Below are positions 31,762 to 44,000 of a stretch of DNA of 64,000 nucleotides, one piece after another (within the stretch, counting starts at the first letter, position 1; each line of letters opens with the position of its first letter). The translations under genes and the position numbers were made by a program. This DNA comes from Calendula officinalis (Eukaryota > Streptophyta > Magnoliopsida > Asterales > Asteraceae): NCBI GenBank assembly GCA_963853835.1, contig OY970834.1, forward strand, positions 44,113,257 to 44,177,256, written 5' to 3'. The notes beneath the pieces were generated by a model. It saw only the letters and a list, made by a program, of their open reading frames with translations, was not told the DNA's origin and made no database searches.

Positions 31762-32219
31762 TAGGGGTGTAATCGAGTCGAGACATCTCGTGAGTTACTC
31801 GAGACCGACTCGCAAAATACTCGGAATCGACTCGTTGTGAACAGAGTCGAGCTCGAGCTCGAGCTACTCGAGTAGGGCTTCGAGTCGAGTTCGAGTTCCA
31901 AAATACACAGCTCGCTTAGGCTCGCGAGCCTTATCGAGTTTTTATTTAATTACCTTTTTACCCTTTTCATATACATAATTACCTTTTTACCCTTTTCCAT
32001 ATACATATTTACAACAAAAAAGTGCACTTCTAAAAAAAATCAAGATTTTTCGAGCCGAGCCGAGTATCGAGTCGAGTTTCGAGCTTTCACTGAGTCGAGT
32101 TCGAGCTTAAAAACGGAAGCTCGTCGAGTTTCGAGTCGAGTTTCAAGCTCGAGTTTAGATTAGCGAGTCGAGCTCAAGCTTGGAAGAACTTGGCTCGACT
32201 CGACTCGTTTACACCCCTA
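31762..32219. mobile_element. hAT-like MITE rich in gagtcgag / ctcgactc motifs
   Basis: 458 bp, ends TAGGGGTGTAA and TTTACACCCCTA, perfect 8-bp TSD aatactac (31754-31761, 32220-32227). Both arms consist of GAGTCGAG/CTCGACTC units. Confidence 0.93.
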
Positions 32220-32238
32220 AATACTACTAGCTACCAAA

Positions 32239-32356
32239 GACCTAATGGTCTAGCGGTAAAGGTGTTTGCCCTAACCTTGATAGAGGTTGTGGGTTCGAGT
32301 CCCATAGTGAACATAAGTGGATTTCGGAGTAGATTAGATTGCCGTAAAAAAAAAAA
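32239..32356 (+). mobile_element. tRNA-derived SINE
   Basis: About 118 bp with an A-box-like TGGTCTAGCGGTAAAGG, a B box GGTTCGAGTCC and a 3' A tail. Flanking duplication atactactagctaccaaa / atactactagcttccaaa (32221-32238, 32357-32374; 17 of 18). The left TSD overlaps the TSD of the hAT-like MITE. Confidence 0.92.
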
Positions 32357-32374
32357 ATACTACTAGCTTCCAAA

Positions 32375-33601
32375 CTATAGTTTAATTTATAATATTTGAA
32401 CAAACACCTAAAATGCACTCTTTTTTCTCTTATTCGTTTTTTTGAAGAAGTTAGAAGTAATTTTTTCTGCATCTGATTAAAAATATGATTGTCTACATTT
32501 TATCTCACTTCATACTCATCTTTTGAAAAGATTGAATATTATTGTCGTTGTTATTGTGCTTCAGCAAAAGCTAGGCGGCATTTAGTTTATTGGATCGGGG
32601 TTTACGAATGACGACTGTAGAGTTTGTTATTCTTCGTCTTTGTTTGCTCTTCTTCTTTGGTTGCTCGATATATCTAACGACTATTCGAATTCAACTACCA
32701 TCGGTGACTACTTTATCCTCTACACCAAACCCCTTTGAAAAAAAATATAAAAAGTCCACCATGCAAAAGCAACTATTAAATTCGACATCTCTCTAGCTTA
32801 CACCATTCAGTTACGTGCTTACCTTAAACTCATCCACCAACGAATTATGGATGCATGCACATGTGTCACACCATGAATCTATATGTGTGTATACATGTAG
32901 GAATGTGGCATTTTCTAACGAATTATAGTATCTTTCCAATTATTTTATTAATTTGTTATGCATGATTTTAATTCTATCCGTTTTTGTTTGTGAAGCGTAA
33001 AAGTAATATCAACTCGCAGAGTACGCAATAATTCAAAGTATGTTTATAAAAATAAGAGGGACCCTAGCGATAGTCATTTATAGTGATTGATCACACCTCG
33101 TATATTATTTCAATTTTCCCAAGTCCTATAAAATATACTTTAAGGGTAGAGGTACAAAATGAAGTTTTTATGTCAGCAATATGATTTATTTACTACAATG
33201 TTTACTTTATTATTTAATATAGTTATACAGTTTATTTTAAAATTTATATAATATTATATATGAAGTAAAAATTGCGGTATAGAATTATCCTAACAGTCAT
33301 CCTTCACATTCATTTGTCGTTTACAAATTATTGTCGGCTTTATAATAAAAGATGCATAATGATGATCTAATCAATGGGCTTTTTGAAGAAAAATTTAGTT
33401 GCGATTAAAAATTGTGGGCTTCTAATGAAAAATTGACATAGAGGGGCAGTAAATTTAGTGTGGGGCCTTTTAATTATAAGTTAAACATTTTGTCTAGTTG
33501 GGCTAAGTTAGACCAAGGGCCTCCTCTCTTATGTCCACTTGGATTCATATACGTATTTTTATTATTTATAGGTTTGGTTAATTCTAGGCTAAAGACAATT
33601 A
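32375..33601. other. AT-rich intergenic DNA, nothing recognised
   Basis: No supported feature. Confidence 0.5.
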
Positions 33602-33911
33602 TTTCCCGATTCAAAATAAGTGATACACTTTTTATTTTATAATAATTAAAATAAGTAATATATTTTGAAAACCTACCTTATCTAGTAAAAAATATTAGGA
33701 CTCACACCCACCAACTATCTACTTTAATAAAATGAAATGACTATTTTACCCTTACTTTTACTTTTAAACATCATTAACCCTCACTTTATTCAAAATGTGT
33801 CGTACTCATTCCCACTAACCATTCAATTAATCTAATTTAACTATCATTATAATTTTTTGCCCCAAACACCGTGAAATCCAAAGTGTATCACTTATTTTGA
33901 ATCGAAGGAAG
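33602..33911. mobile_element. Stowaway-type MITE (family A)
   Basis: 310 bp, TA-flanked. Left end TTTCCCGATTCAAAATAAG, right end CTTATTTTGAATCGAAGGAAG. The fullest reference copy of family A in this window. Confidence 0.8.
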
Positions 33912-33913
33912 TA

Positions 33914-36373
33914 TTAAAGATTAATTATAACCTTCGACTTCTGGAATATTAAAATGATGTCTAACCGATTGAGGTAACCATATGTTAAATGTTTAACTAT
34001 AATTATCTTTATTAATCCCTTAAACTTTAAAATATTGAATTATCATCACCACCGTCACTAGCTATTACCCACCATCACTATAGCCACCACCGTCCGATCT
34101 TAACTGGGTTCAAGTTAAATGGGGTTGCGTGTTCGGTTTTACTAATTGGTTAAGAGTTTTGGGACCCAAAATTATTATTCATCTTTTAATATTTCTATGA
34201 CATCCTCGAACCCACAGAAAAAATTACAAACCAATTACAGTTTAAGAAAAAACGGAAAAATTGCTTTAATACGTGTTAACCAATTGGAAGAAGTCCGGAA
34301 TGATTTAGCAGTGTTAAAGTAGTTTAAAAAAGAGTCTTTAACATGGATTTTAACATGGATTTGGTGCACCATATCGAGAGCTAGCTCTTATTGCAACCAA
34401 ACTATAAAGTAATTAATTAAAGACTCTTTACGAACCATTGTTTGTTTGTGTTGAGAAGACGGTGTCGTATTCATTCATGCATGTGATCGATTCGTTCTAA
34501 TTGATATCACGTCTCATCCTTATTCCATTAATGTCTTTTCTTGGTCTTTCGATCTCAACATCTTACCATACTCCCATACCAAGCCCCAACCGACACATGA
34601 CTTCGTAACGGTGACACTACAATTGAACTTGCTTTGATGATTCAAACTTTTGTGAAATAAATTAAATTATATAAATGTAATAAGGATTGTGATATTTCTA
34701 ATAATATGTACAGGAAATTACAATAATTTGATAAACAAAAGTAAGCCATTGACACCAGCAAGATTGAGACATGCTAACAATAACTTACTCCAATATTAAA
34801 TCATATGCGTCAAGACTTCCAATTTCCTTAATATTTTCAAAGAATACTTATCTATATTTTATCTTTTCAATCACTATTTCCTTTACGATAAAATAAATTA
34901 TCATCATAATTAAAGTAAGACTTCTGTTAATATCTGGTTTTTGAACATGTTAATTAACCTGGTTTTTGGTTCATGTTATTCTAAATAGATGAGCTGTGCA
35001 ATTACTGGCCGACATTTTGACTTCTACAGTAGAACATATAATGCGTACAATACAAGTATCTTTTACCATGTATCCTCGCGATTTATATCTTCCCAGTATC
35101 GATATCATAATCATGATTTCTTGAGTCGTTAACTTCATGAGTCGTTATTTAAAGATCTGAAAATTTAATGGACATAACGTCGCATTCAATTTGATTAATT
35201 ATAGCTACGTAATTGGTCTTTGTTTAAATGTCAAATATTTGGTAATGGTTTTCTAACATGAGGTATTTATTGAAAACAATTTTTCTTATACAAATCTTAG
35301 ATTATACGGAATACTACCCTTGTTTTCATATTTAGTTTTCCCCCACCTATATTATACCAACCATTTTGTGATCTAATAATTTTTAATTCTCTTACATTCT
35401 AATATATTTTTGCTAACCGCTTATACAAATACTATGGGTCATATAAAGGTTATGATGAATAATAAGTTTGGAGTTCGAGTTTTAACTTTTGCTATATAGT
35501 TGGTGTCTCATTGAGTCATGAAAGTTTGTGGAGCTATTCCTTATTGGTTCGACAATAACCGGTGCCAAAATTACATAGGATTTGAATTCCCCCACAAATC
35601 TAATTTTTAAAGGAATATTACCTTTGCATTGAAAAAAATGCGTTTTTTAAAACGAATAAATTCATTAAATAAGGACAAGTTGTATACTAAAAATGACACT
35701 ATTAATAAAAATTAACTACATAAATTCATGATATATCTTTTTTTTTTTCGAAGTCGCCGTGCAAAAGGTTATTCTAAAACCGCCTAATTCCTCTAATAAA
35801 ATTTTGGCACCATTTTGACAACTAACGAAATTACGTGATTCCCTTCCTGTCTTCGATGCATGCATAAACAAATGAAAAGAGAGGACACAACTTAGTTTAT
35901 TACATTTCTTATTAAAAATATGTAAATTCTCTCCCACGTGCAACTTTTTTTTATATATACAAACATTCATAATAACTAATCAATATACAAAATTACAAAC
36001 TGAATATATATAGTCATATAGTCACTTGATTTGTATAAAAAAAATGTTAATTGTAAGTTGTATTATTTATATTATCTGAAAGCTAGTTTCTTTCAAAAAT
36101 TGTAAAAATGACCAAAAATTGTCATTTTGAACTTATATGTCTTGCATCAAACTATCAAAGAACCAAAAAGTAAATTATCTTCAAATTCCTTTTTTCTTTC
36201 TTTATTAAAAGAAAATCACATTTAAGTAAATTCATAGTATTACGGTCAAATTAAACCGGCTGACTACATATGTATAGGTTTGCTGGTGCACCTCTTTGTT
36301 GGATTCCACGTCTATATAAACCAACCCTTTGCATGCAAACACTCACTAATGAGGTATAAACTAAATACCATCC
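33914..36373. other. AT-rich intergenic DNA, nothing recognised
   Basis: No gene found. A promoter-like ctatataaacc lies at about 36311-36321, close to the gypsy LTR, with no coding sequence after it. Confidence 0.5.
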
Positions 36374-36432
36374 TGATTTACGAAGACCCCCGGACGCTAG
36401 AAGGAAGACGGACGCAGGACGCGAATCCCCAC

Positions 36433-37050
36433 TGTCAGGATCGATTAACTATAGACAAGTTAATAAACACCTTAGATCTAATTGATGATAGAAGTTGCAG
36501 CGGATCAACACTATATCAATGATTAAGAACAATGAACTGTAAGAACAATATGTAAGAATATTAAGAACACAGTTTCACAAAAAGCTTCAATGTATATTAT
36601 TAAGTTAACAATACACACGTACGTTTACAATTCGTAAGGAACTATATATAATAGTCCTTGAAGCTAAACTATTTACCCTAGTTATTCTAGGATACGATTT
36701 ACATCTAATTATAAACGATATACATTGATTTACATTCTATAACTATCTCTGCGAAGATCTCGGACTTGATATGTTCCATAAACGCGTATCAGTAGTAAAA
36801 CCAATCACCAGTAGTAAATAAGTAACATCAGTAGTAAACTTGGTGATCAGTAGTAAGTCCATAATCATCGTCAGTAGTAACTACAATGATCAGTAGTATC
36901 TTCAATCTTTGTATGATCAGTAGTAACTAAGTTATAGAGAACACCAGCATCAACTTCATCAGTAGTAAATGTTTCTGCCCCATCAGTAATAAACATAATT
37001 ATCACTAACTGCAGCATCAGTACTAAGTTGATCTGTGATTTGCTCTAACA
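36433..37050 (-). repeat. Copy 2, 3' LTR
   Basis: 618 bp, matching 47250-47867 without visible difference. It starts TGTCAGG, ends CTAACA and carries the CAGTAGTA cluster. Confidence 0.96.
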
Positions 37051-37061
37051 ATCTCCCCCTA
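37051..37061 (-). other. Copy 2 polypurine tract
   Basis: Minus strand TAGGGGGAGAT against the 3' LTR, as in copy 1. Confidence 0.85.
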
Positions 37062-37086
37062 AACTTATTGATTATCCTTTAATCAA

Positions 37087-40000
37087 TCAAGTTTTCTTCT
37101 GTTCTTCTTCTTCTTTCTTTCTTCTTTCTAATGTTCTTTGATTTTGTTGAAGTCTTTGTTCAATTATGTATTTGCTGTTCTTCTTGGTAAAGTAATTCAA
37201 TTTATTTTGGAACATAACTGCATCAAAGGGCTTCATTAGAGTGTTGATGAATATCTGATACATTTCTTTTTCTGAGTGAGGATATTCTCTTTCATATAAG
37301 TACAACTCACAATTTTTACTTGATCTTTCAAAGAAATACATATTACAAGTTGGGAGAACATTCCATGCATACACATTTTCTGGATTTGTAAATAACTTTG
37401 GATATTTATCTGGATAAAAAGCTGCATCAATCATTCTTGTTAAGTATCCAGCTCCAGATTCTTTCCAAGATTTCTTTGACATTCTCGGTTTTCCAATGAT
37501 CAGAAGTTTAATCACATCACTTCTTGTACAGGATCTGATCAAAGGTAACCATCCAGTAAACTTTTGAATGATTTTGTCTTCCCTTACAACTAATAGAACA
37601 TTATTGGGCAAGACTTTCCAGTTTAGTATTGGGTTATTTTGAAGTGGAGCAACAGGTACTTCAAGAACAGGTATAATTTTTTCTTGTTTTGCTTTCTTTT
37701 GAAAACTCTGTTCTTGAGCTTCATTCTTTCTTTTCTTTGTCTGAGCAGATGAGGATTCACCAATAGTAGACACACTATTTTCTTTAATTAAATTTGGACT
37801 TATTGGGATTAAGGTTTTTGCTGATTTCAATTTCTTTTCTTCTTCAGCCTCTTGTTCAATTAAATCTTTCCTTTTTGCAGTACAGTATTTTTCAATTATG
37901 GTTGTCATCTTCATTCTTCCAAAAGATTTTGCACTGTGACCTTTTGTCTTTAGAAAGTCTATCATAAGAGATTTTTGTTCAAATATATCATCTGGTAAAT
38001 CACCTTTTGTTCTTTTGCATTCTGCTACAAGATCTTCAAGACAATTTAGATGTTCTTCTTCTACTTTTCTAAGCCTTTTGAACTCTGCTTCTTGGGCTTC
38101 TATCTGAACATCTTTAACTTGAACAGGTAATTTAACAGGAATTTCTCTTTGATTTTTCTTCTTTTCAAGAGCTTGATATTTAGCTACTTTCTCCCAATAT
38201 CTTTTATCCTTCACCTTCCATTTATCTTGTTTATCAGCTCTCACCAGATTAATCTTGTTTACCATGTAATGACCAAGAGCTCTGTTAGGGTAATCTTCAT
38301 CATATACTTCTTTACCCTTTCCAATATGTGCTGTAGGTGGAGGTGGAATATACTTCATGTCTGGTACTCCTCTTATTATAACAGAGGGAGAAAATGATCT
38401 AATTTCATTTTGTTGAAGTATTTTTGGATGTGGAGGAAGTGAGCATTCATCAACCTCAAACCAATTCACATTATCATCAATGTCAGGTATGATAAGTGGT
38501 TGATCAGGTGTTGGTGGTTTGGTAATGATGACATGTCTCCTAGCATCAATGAGTTCAGGAAATTGTAGTTCTTCCTCATCAGTAGTAACCAGAGTAGTTA
38601 CTACTGGTGTTATTTCAGGAGTTACTACTGATAGGGCATCAGTAGTGTTTAGTTCAGTTAATTCCTCTTCTTGACTTACTACTGCTATATCATCAGTAGT
38701 AGGAGTTACTACTGGTATCTCTGTTTCAACTTGTTCTTCCATTGTAGCAGTAGTAATTGGCTCATCTTCTGTAATCATCATCTCTGGGCCTTCATCAACT
38801 TCTGTTTCTTTTAAATTCAAGAGGGAGGAAGCTGCTGCTGCAATTGATTCATCAATCATTGTCTGTATGTTATCCTTCTCCCCCTTAGTGAGCTCAACTG
38901 GAGGAGCCTCACTATCATCAATCCTCTTTTTCAATTTTCTGATAAGCTTTGATTGTTGATGAAGCCTAAGTTCATATTGTCTCATTCTTTTGTTGATGAT
39001 ATTGACATTTCTTTTCATAGCAGCCATAGTTTTTCCTTGATTTGTTTGGTAATAAAGACAATCTTGTACAGTGGATTCCAAGGAATCCACTTTAGCCGTC
39101 AATTGTTGGATTTTAATACTGCCCTCACTCCATCTAGCAAGATCATCGGGCTTACTAACAGGTACATTGGTTTTAAGGTTTTCCTTCCTTTCCATCAATT
39201 CCACAGATCTGCCCTCATCACTGCTTGGTGATTCATTGGGTCTTTTAGACATTCTCTTCTTCCTAGAAGAAGCAGAGATGTCCCCCCTTTTGGTTTCTTG
39301 GCACCGGGGTCCTTTGAGTAACTCCTCAAATGAGTCATCACTCAAAGTTGCCGAGGTTTGGGTCCTAATGATGTTTTCACTGTCCTGTGCACCCACCTTT
39401 GGGGCATCAGTAGTGAAAGCCCTCCCCTCATGTCCTCTCTCCTCCTTGGAGGACAACTCTTTGAGCCTGGGGTGTGACTCGATTTGTCCCCTGGTGTCCT
39501 TTGAAGAAATTTTCTTTCTATGATAAATTGTGGATATATTTTTGGTTTTGTCTGGTAGGTCTTCCACAGAGTGAAGAGTAGCACTCTGCAGATTTATATC
39601 AAGTTCCTGGGACACATTCAGGACTTCTGTTTGGGTTGGTGATTGAGTGGCTATATGGGGTGGTGTTTGGGCTGTATTTGGGGGTGATGGAGTGGGTTGA
39701 GGTTCAACTTGGGTTGTAGCAATGGTTGAACCTTCTCCAATATTGGGTTGATCTTTGATCATGTTTGGAAACAAAGGGGTTTCCTTCCCTGAAAATTTAA
39801 ATTGTTTTCTCATATTTGAGAAAACTTTCTTGTTCAACTCAGGTAATACAAAAATGTTTTTAGGAGTTGACAAGTTTTGTAATTCACAGTTTATGATATG
39901 TTGTAGAAATCTGGGATACATTAAAAATTTAGAAGAACTAAGATTTCCCAACATACCATCAAAAATCATATTAGAAAAATTGAATGCTTGGTCTGTGCAT

Positions 40001-40521
40001 AAACATACAACAGCAGATGCTATTGCCTTGTTAAACTCATTCCAAGTACTTCTTTTAGGAGAAATACAATGCTGAATGGTATGAACCAGAAATTTCCATT
40101 GTGGGGATAGAAGGCCTTTTTGAAAAGTTACAATATTAAGTCTGCCTTCATACCCCATTTTATTTAAAGTATCAGCAATGTATTCCTTAGGAAGAGTATA
40201 CATACCTGAATCATCATGAAGTTGTAGATGATGTCTGATTGATTGTTCAGTTACAGTGATGTACTTTCCATCTACTTTCGATTTTATCATGGATGATGTT
40301 GTTCCTTCTGTTCGCTCAGCATTGGTCCAGAAATCCACCAAGTGCTGTTGATATGCCTTCGGCTTTACAGTTAAGGCAAACTGTATATACGAATTTCTCA
40401 AGAATTTTACGATTGGACGGAAATCTTTTGTTCCGTCGGGATTCTTTAAAAATGCAACCATGTTGTGAAATTCTGAGTATTTGAGATCGGTTTGCACATC
40501 GAGAGTTTGTAAAGTTGCCAT
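37087..40521 (-). CDS. Sirevirus third ORF ('env-like'), copy 2
   Basis: 1144 residues, ATG at 40521 in context ACAATGGC. Residues 1 to about 470 match copy 1 almost fully. Beyond that the two proteins keep the same architecture (coiled coil near 490-540, TTD/VV-rich linker near 610-680, K/E-rich helices, conserved C-terminal block AAFYPDKYP and AWNVLP) but share far fewer residues. It has no signal peptide or membrane span that I can see. The role is unknown; a structural or nuclear function is as likely as an envelope one. Confidence 0.85.
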   Translation of the reverse strand: MATLQTLDVQTDLKYSEFHNMVAFLKNPDGTKDFRPIVKFLRNSYIQFALTVKPKAYQQHLVDFWTNAERTEGTTSSMIKSKVDGKYITVTEQSIRHHLQLHDDSGMYTLPKEYIADTLNKMGYEGRLNIVTFQKGLLSPQWKFLVHTIQHCISPKRSTWNEFNKAIASAVVCLCTDQAFNFSNMIFDGMLGNLSSSKFLMYPRFLQHIINCELQNLSTPKNIFVLPELNKKVFSNMRKQFKFSGKETPLFPNMIKDQPNIGEGSTIATTQVEPQPTPSPPNTAQTPPHIATQSPTQTEVLNVSQELDINLQSATLHSVEDLPDKTKNISTIYHRKKISSKDTRGQIESHPRLKELSSKEERGHEGRAFTTDAPKVGAQDSENIIRTQTSATLSDDSFEELLKGPRCQETKRGDISASSRKKRMSKRPNESPSSDEGRSVELMERKENLKTNVPVSKPDDLARWSEGSIKIQQLTAKVDSLESTVQDCLYYQTNQGKTMAAMKRNVNIINKRMRQYELRLHQQSKLIRKLKKRIDDSEAPPVELTKGEKDNIQTMIDESIAAAASSLLNLKETEVDEGPEMMITEDEPITTATMEEQVETEIPVVTPTTDDIAVVSQEEELTELNTTDALSVVTPEITPVVTTLVTTDEEELQFPELIDARRHVIITKPPTPDQPLIIPDIDDNVNWFEVDECSLPPHPKILQQNEIRSFSPSVIIRGVPDMKYIPPPPTAHIGKGKEVYDEDYPNRALGHYMVNKINLVRADKQDKWKVKDKRYWEKVAKYQALEKKKNQREIPVKLPVQVKDVQIEAQEAEFKRLRKVEEEHLNCLEDLVAECKRTKGDLPDDIFEQKSLMIDFLKTKGHSAKSFGRMKMTTIIEKYCTAKRKDLIEQEAEEEKKLKSAKTLIPISPNLIKENSVSTIGESSSAQTKKRKNEAQEQSFQKKAKQEKIIPVLEVPVAPLQNNPILNWKVLPNNVLLVVREDKIIQKFTGWLPLIRSCTRSDVIKLLIIGKPRMSKKSWKESGAGYLTRMIDAAFYPDKYPKLFTNPENVYAWNVLPTCNMYFFERSSKNCELYLYEREYPHSEKEMYQIFINTLMKPFDAVMFQNKLNYFTKKNSKYIIEQRLQQNQRTLERRKKEEEEQKKT

Positions 40522-40660
40522 TGTTGTTGAGATTTTGCAAGAATTTTGTTAGTGATGAAGAGTTTTTGATCGTAAACTAGGGTTTATCGAGAGGTGTTTA
40601 GAGAATCGAAGTGAAGATAATGCTAAATTAATCATCTGCCGCCTTTTATATCTTTCGATT
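40522..40660 (-). promoter_or_regulatory. Candidate internal promoter for the third ORF, copy 2
   Basis: Same TATA core (GATATAAA, 40645-40652), leader and start context as copy 1, almost base for base. Confidence 0.5.
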
Positions 40661-40748
40661 AAACCTGCAAAACTACGAAAATAGCCTTCGAATCATAACA
40701 TAACGGTTATTTTCATGGGGGTTAGTTTGGTAATTGTGTTTATGAAAG

Positions 40749-41012
40749 ACCAGTAGTAAATAAGATATCAGTAGTAAAACGTCAGTAGTATCTACTAACA
40801 TCAGTAATGACTAAGGATTTTGACATCAGTAGTAATTATAGACATCAGTAGTAACCATTACCACACAAGACCAGTAGTATATGTGAATACCAGTAGTACT
40901 GACTTACCAGTAGTATCCATGTAAACCTAAAATACACCAGTAGTAATGAACTATCAGTAGTATTTTGTGCATACACTTTCACACCAGTAGTACAGCAATA
41001 CCAGTAGTAAAA
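40749..41012. repeat. CAGTAGTA motif cluster between pol and third ORF, copy 2
   Basis: The motif positions of copy 1 are kept, while the bases between motifs show a few changes. Confidence 0.9.
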
Positions 41013-41066
41013 CACTTAAAAAAATATTTTATAACACTAAATTTACACATGATTTTAAGAGAGATT

Positions 41067-44000
41067 TTAAGTTATTAAAATCATTCCAATACTGCTAACC
41101 AAGAAGTTGAATCTTCCTACATCAAATGCTTTTGTAAAAAGATCAGCTAATTGATCATCAGTATGGATTTTAACTACTTTGATTAATTTCTTTTCATTAC
41201 AATCTCTTATAAAGTGAAATCTTATTTCAATGTGTTTAGTTTTTGAATGTTTTACTGGATTATTCACAATACTAATAGCACTTTGATTATCAATAAAAAT
41301 AGGAGTTTTAAGGATAGAGATACCAAAGTCTAGAAGCTGATTTTGAATCCATAGAACTTGAGCACAGCAAGCAGATGCAGCTACATATTCTGCTTCAGCA
41401 GTAGATGTTGATACATTTGTTTGCTTCTTACATTGCCATGACACTAGTCTTGATCCAAAGAATTGACATCCACCAGTAGTGGACTTTCTATCTTGACATT
41501 CACCTCCATAGTCACTATCTGTATAGGCTATTAGTTCAAAGGGTGAGTCATGTGGATACCATAGACCTAGTGATGGTTTGCCTTTTAAGTATCTGAATAT
41601 TCTTTTAACAGCCTGTAAGTGTAATTCTTTGGGTCTTGCTTGATATCTTGCGCACACACAAACACTATACATAATGTCAGGTCTTGATGCAGTTAAGTAC
41701 ATCAAAGATCCTATCATTGATCTATATAAGTGTTCATCTACATCCTCCCCCTCAACATCAGGATGTAGGTGTTTGTGTGTTTCCATTGGTGTACTAGCAC
41801 TTTTACTGTCTTTCAAGTCAAACTTTTCCAAGATGTCTTTGACATATTTTGATTGATTTATCAAAATACCATCAGTTCTTTGACTGACTTGGAGTCCAAG
41901 GAAGAAGTTCATTGGACCCATGGAGCTCATCTTGAATTTAATCTGCATCAGCTCTTCAAATTCTTTGCATAATAAATCATTGGTTGAGCCAAAGATGATA
42001 TCATCTACATAGATTTGTACCAGTAGGATATCATTTTTAACTTTCTTTGTGAATAGAGTTTTATCAATGGCTCCTCTTTTGAAATTGTTCTTTAATAAGT
42101 ATGATGATAGTGTGTCATACCATGCTCTTGGTGCCTGATGTAGGCCATATAGAGCTTTATCCAATTTAAACACATAATCACCATGTTTTGGATCTTCAAA
42201 TCCTGGAGGTTGGCAAACATAAACTTCTTCTTCAATCTTCCCATACAGGAAAGCACTCTTCACATCCATTTGATAGACTTTAAACTTTTTGAATGAAGCA
42301 TATGCTAGGAATATTCTTATTGCTTCAATTCTGGCAACAGGAGCATATACTTCATCATAGTCTATACCTTCTTCTTGAGTGTATCCTTGGGCTACAAGTC
42401 TGGCTTTATTCTTGATCACTATCCCTCTTTCATCTTTCTTGTTTCTAAAGATCCATCTTGTTCCAATGGCTCTTTTTCCTTTGGGTAGAGGTACAAGTGT
42501 CCAAACAGCTTGTAACTTGAATTGAAGGAGTTCTTCTTGCATTGCCTCAATCCAGTTTGAGTCCTTCATTGCTTGTTGAATCTTCTTTGGTTCATCCTGA
42601 GACAGAAAGCATTCATACATACATTCATTAGCAATTAAACTTATATTACACATATTTGCAGATAAACTTTTGTTTAATTTGCTTCTTGTTTGAAGTGGTG
42701 AGTTAACATCACTTAGAACAAGGTCTAATGGATGGTTCTTTTGAGTCCTTGTTGTTGTAGCTTTATCAACCACTAGTTGATTTTCAAGGTTGGACTCATT
42801 TGCCTCAGGTAGTTGTTCTTCTTGAGATCCTTCATTGTCATTAGTATTTGGTTCATCATTATCTTGGTCAGAGTTACTACTGCTATCATCTTCATTGAGA
42901 TCAGTAGTATTGAAGTTGTTACTGGTATCAGTAGTATCTTGAGAATCTAGGTTATAGTTGGGACCAGTAGTATTTTCAGTACTATTACTGGTACCAGTAG
43001 TATTGGAATTACTACTGACCTCATTCTCAGAGTTACTACTGCTTTCAATATTTGAGTTCTTACTGACATCAGTATTAACTATGGGAGCAGTATCAACAAC
43101 TATGTATCTCATCTTTTCTTGACCAGTATAAACAGATGATGTTCCTTCTTTTTGATTAAGACAATCTGAATTACCTGCATTGAAATTCATATTAGAATTA
43201 AAGGATTTGGTTAGATTGTCTATGTCAAATAGCCAATCTGGACCATTTCCTTGTTCATTAGGTACATTTTCATTAAAGGATACATTGATGCTTTCTTCAA
43301 TTATCCTTAGTCTTTTGTTGAATACTCTGTATGATTTGCTTTGTGTAGAGTATCCCACAAAGATTCCATCATCAGCTTTGCAGTCAAACTTACCAATTTG
43401 TTCTCTTGTAATCAGAATAGTACAAGGACAGCCAAATGATTTTAAGAAACTTATAGAAGGTTTTCTTTTATTGAAAAGTTCATATGGTGTTTTAAAATGT
43501 GGCTTTACTATTAATACTCTGTTTTGAACATAACAAGCAGTATTAACAGCTTCTGCCCAAAAAGTAATTGGTAATTTTGAGTCTGCAAGCATTGATCTTG
43601 CTGCTTCAATGATGGTTCTATTCCTTCTTTCAGCTACACCATTTTGTTGTGGAGTTCTAGGTGAGCTGTATTGCCTGTCAATACCTTTAAGATCACAAAA
43701 GTTAATTAGGTTAGCATTTTTAAATTCTGTGCCATTATCACATCTTATGGCTTTCACTTTTTGATCAGATGTGTTTTCCAGTTTGACAATTAAGTTCTTT
43801 ATGAGTTCACTTGTTTCATCCTTTGTCCTGAGAAAGAAAACCCATGTATATCTGGAAAAGTCATCAGTAATAACAAGACAATATTGTTTCTTTCCAATAC
43901 TCATTACATTTGTAGGTCCAAAAAGGTCCATATGTAAGAGCTGTAAAGGAACAGAAATAGAGTTCACAGTTTTGGACTTATGAGAAGTCTTGTGTTGTTT

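Noticed and set aside
32239..32320. A tRNA gene
   Set aside because: A and B boxes are present, but no cloverleaf can be closed. The A tail and 18-bp TSD show a SINE.
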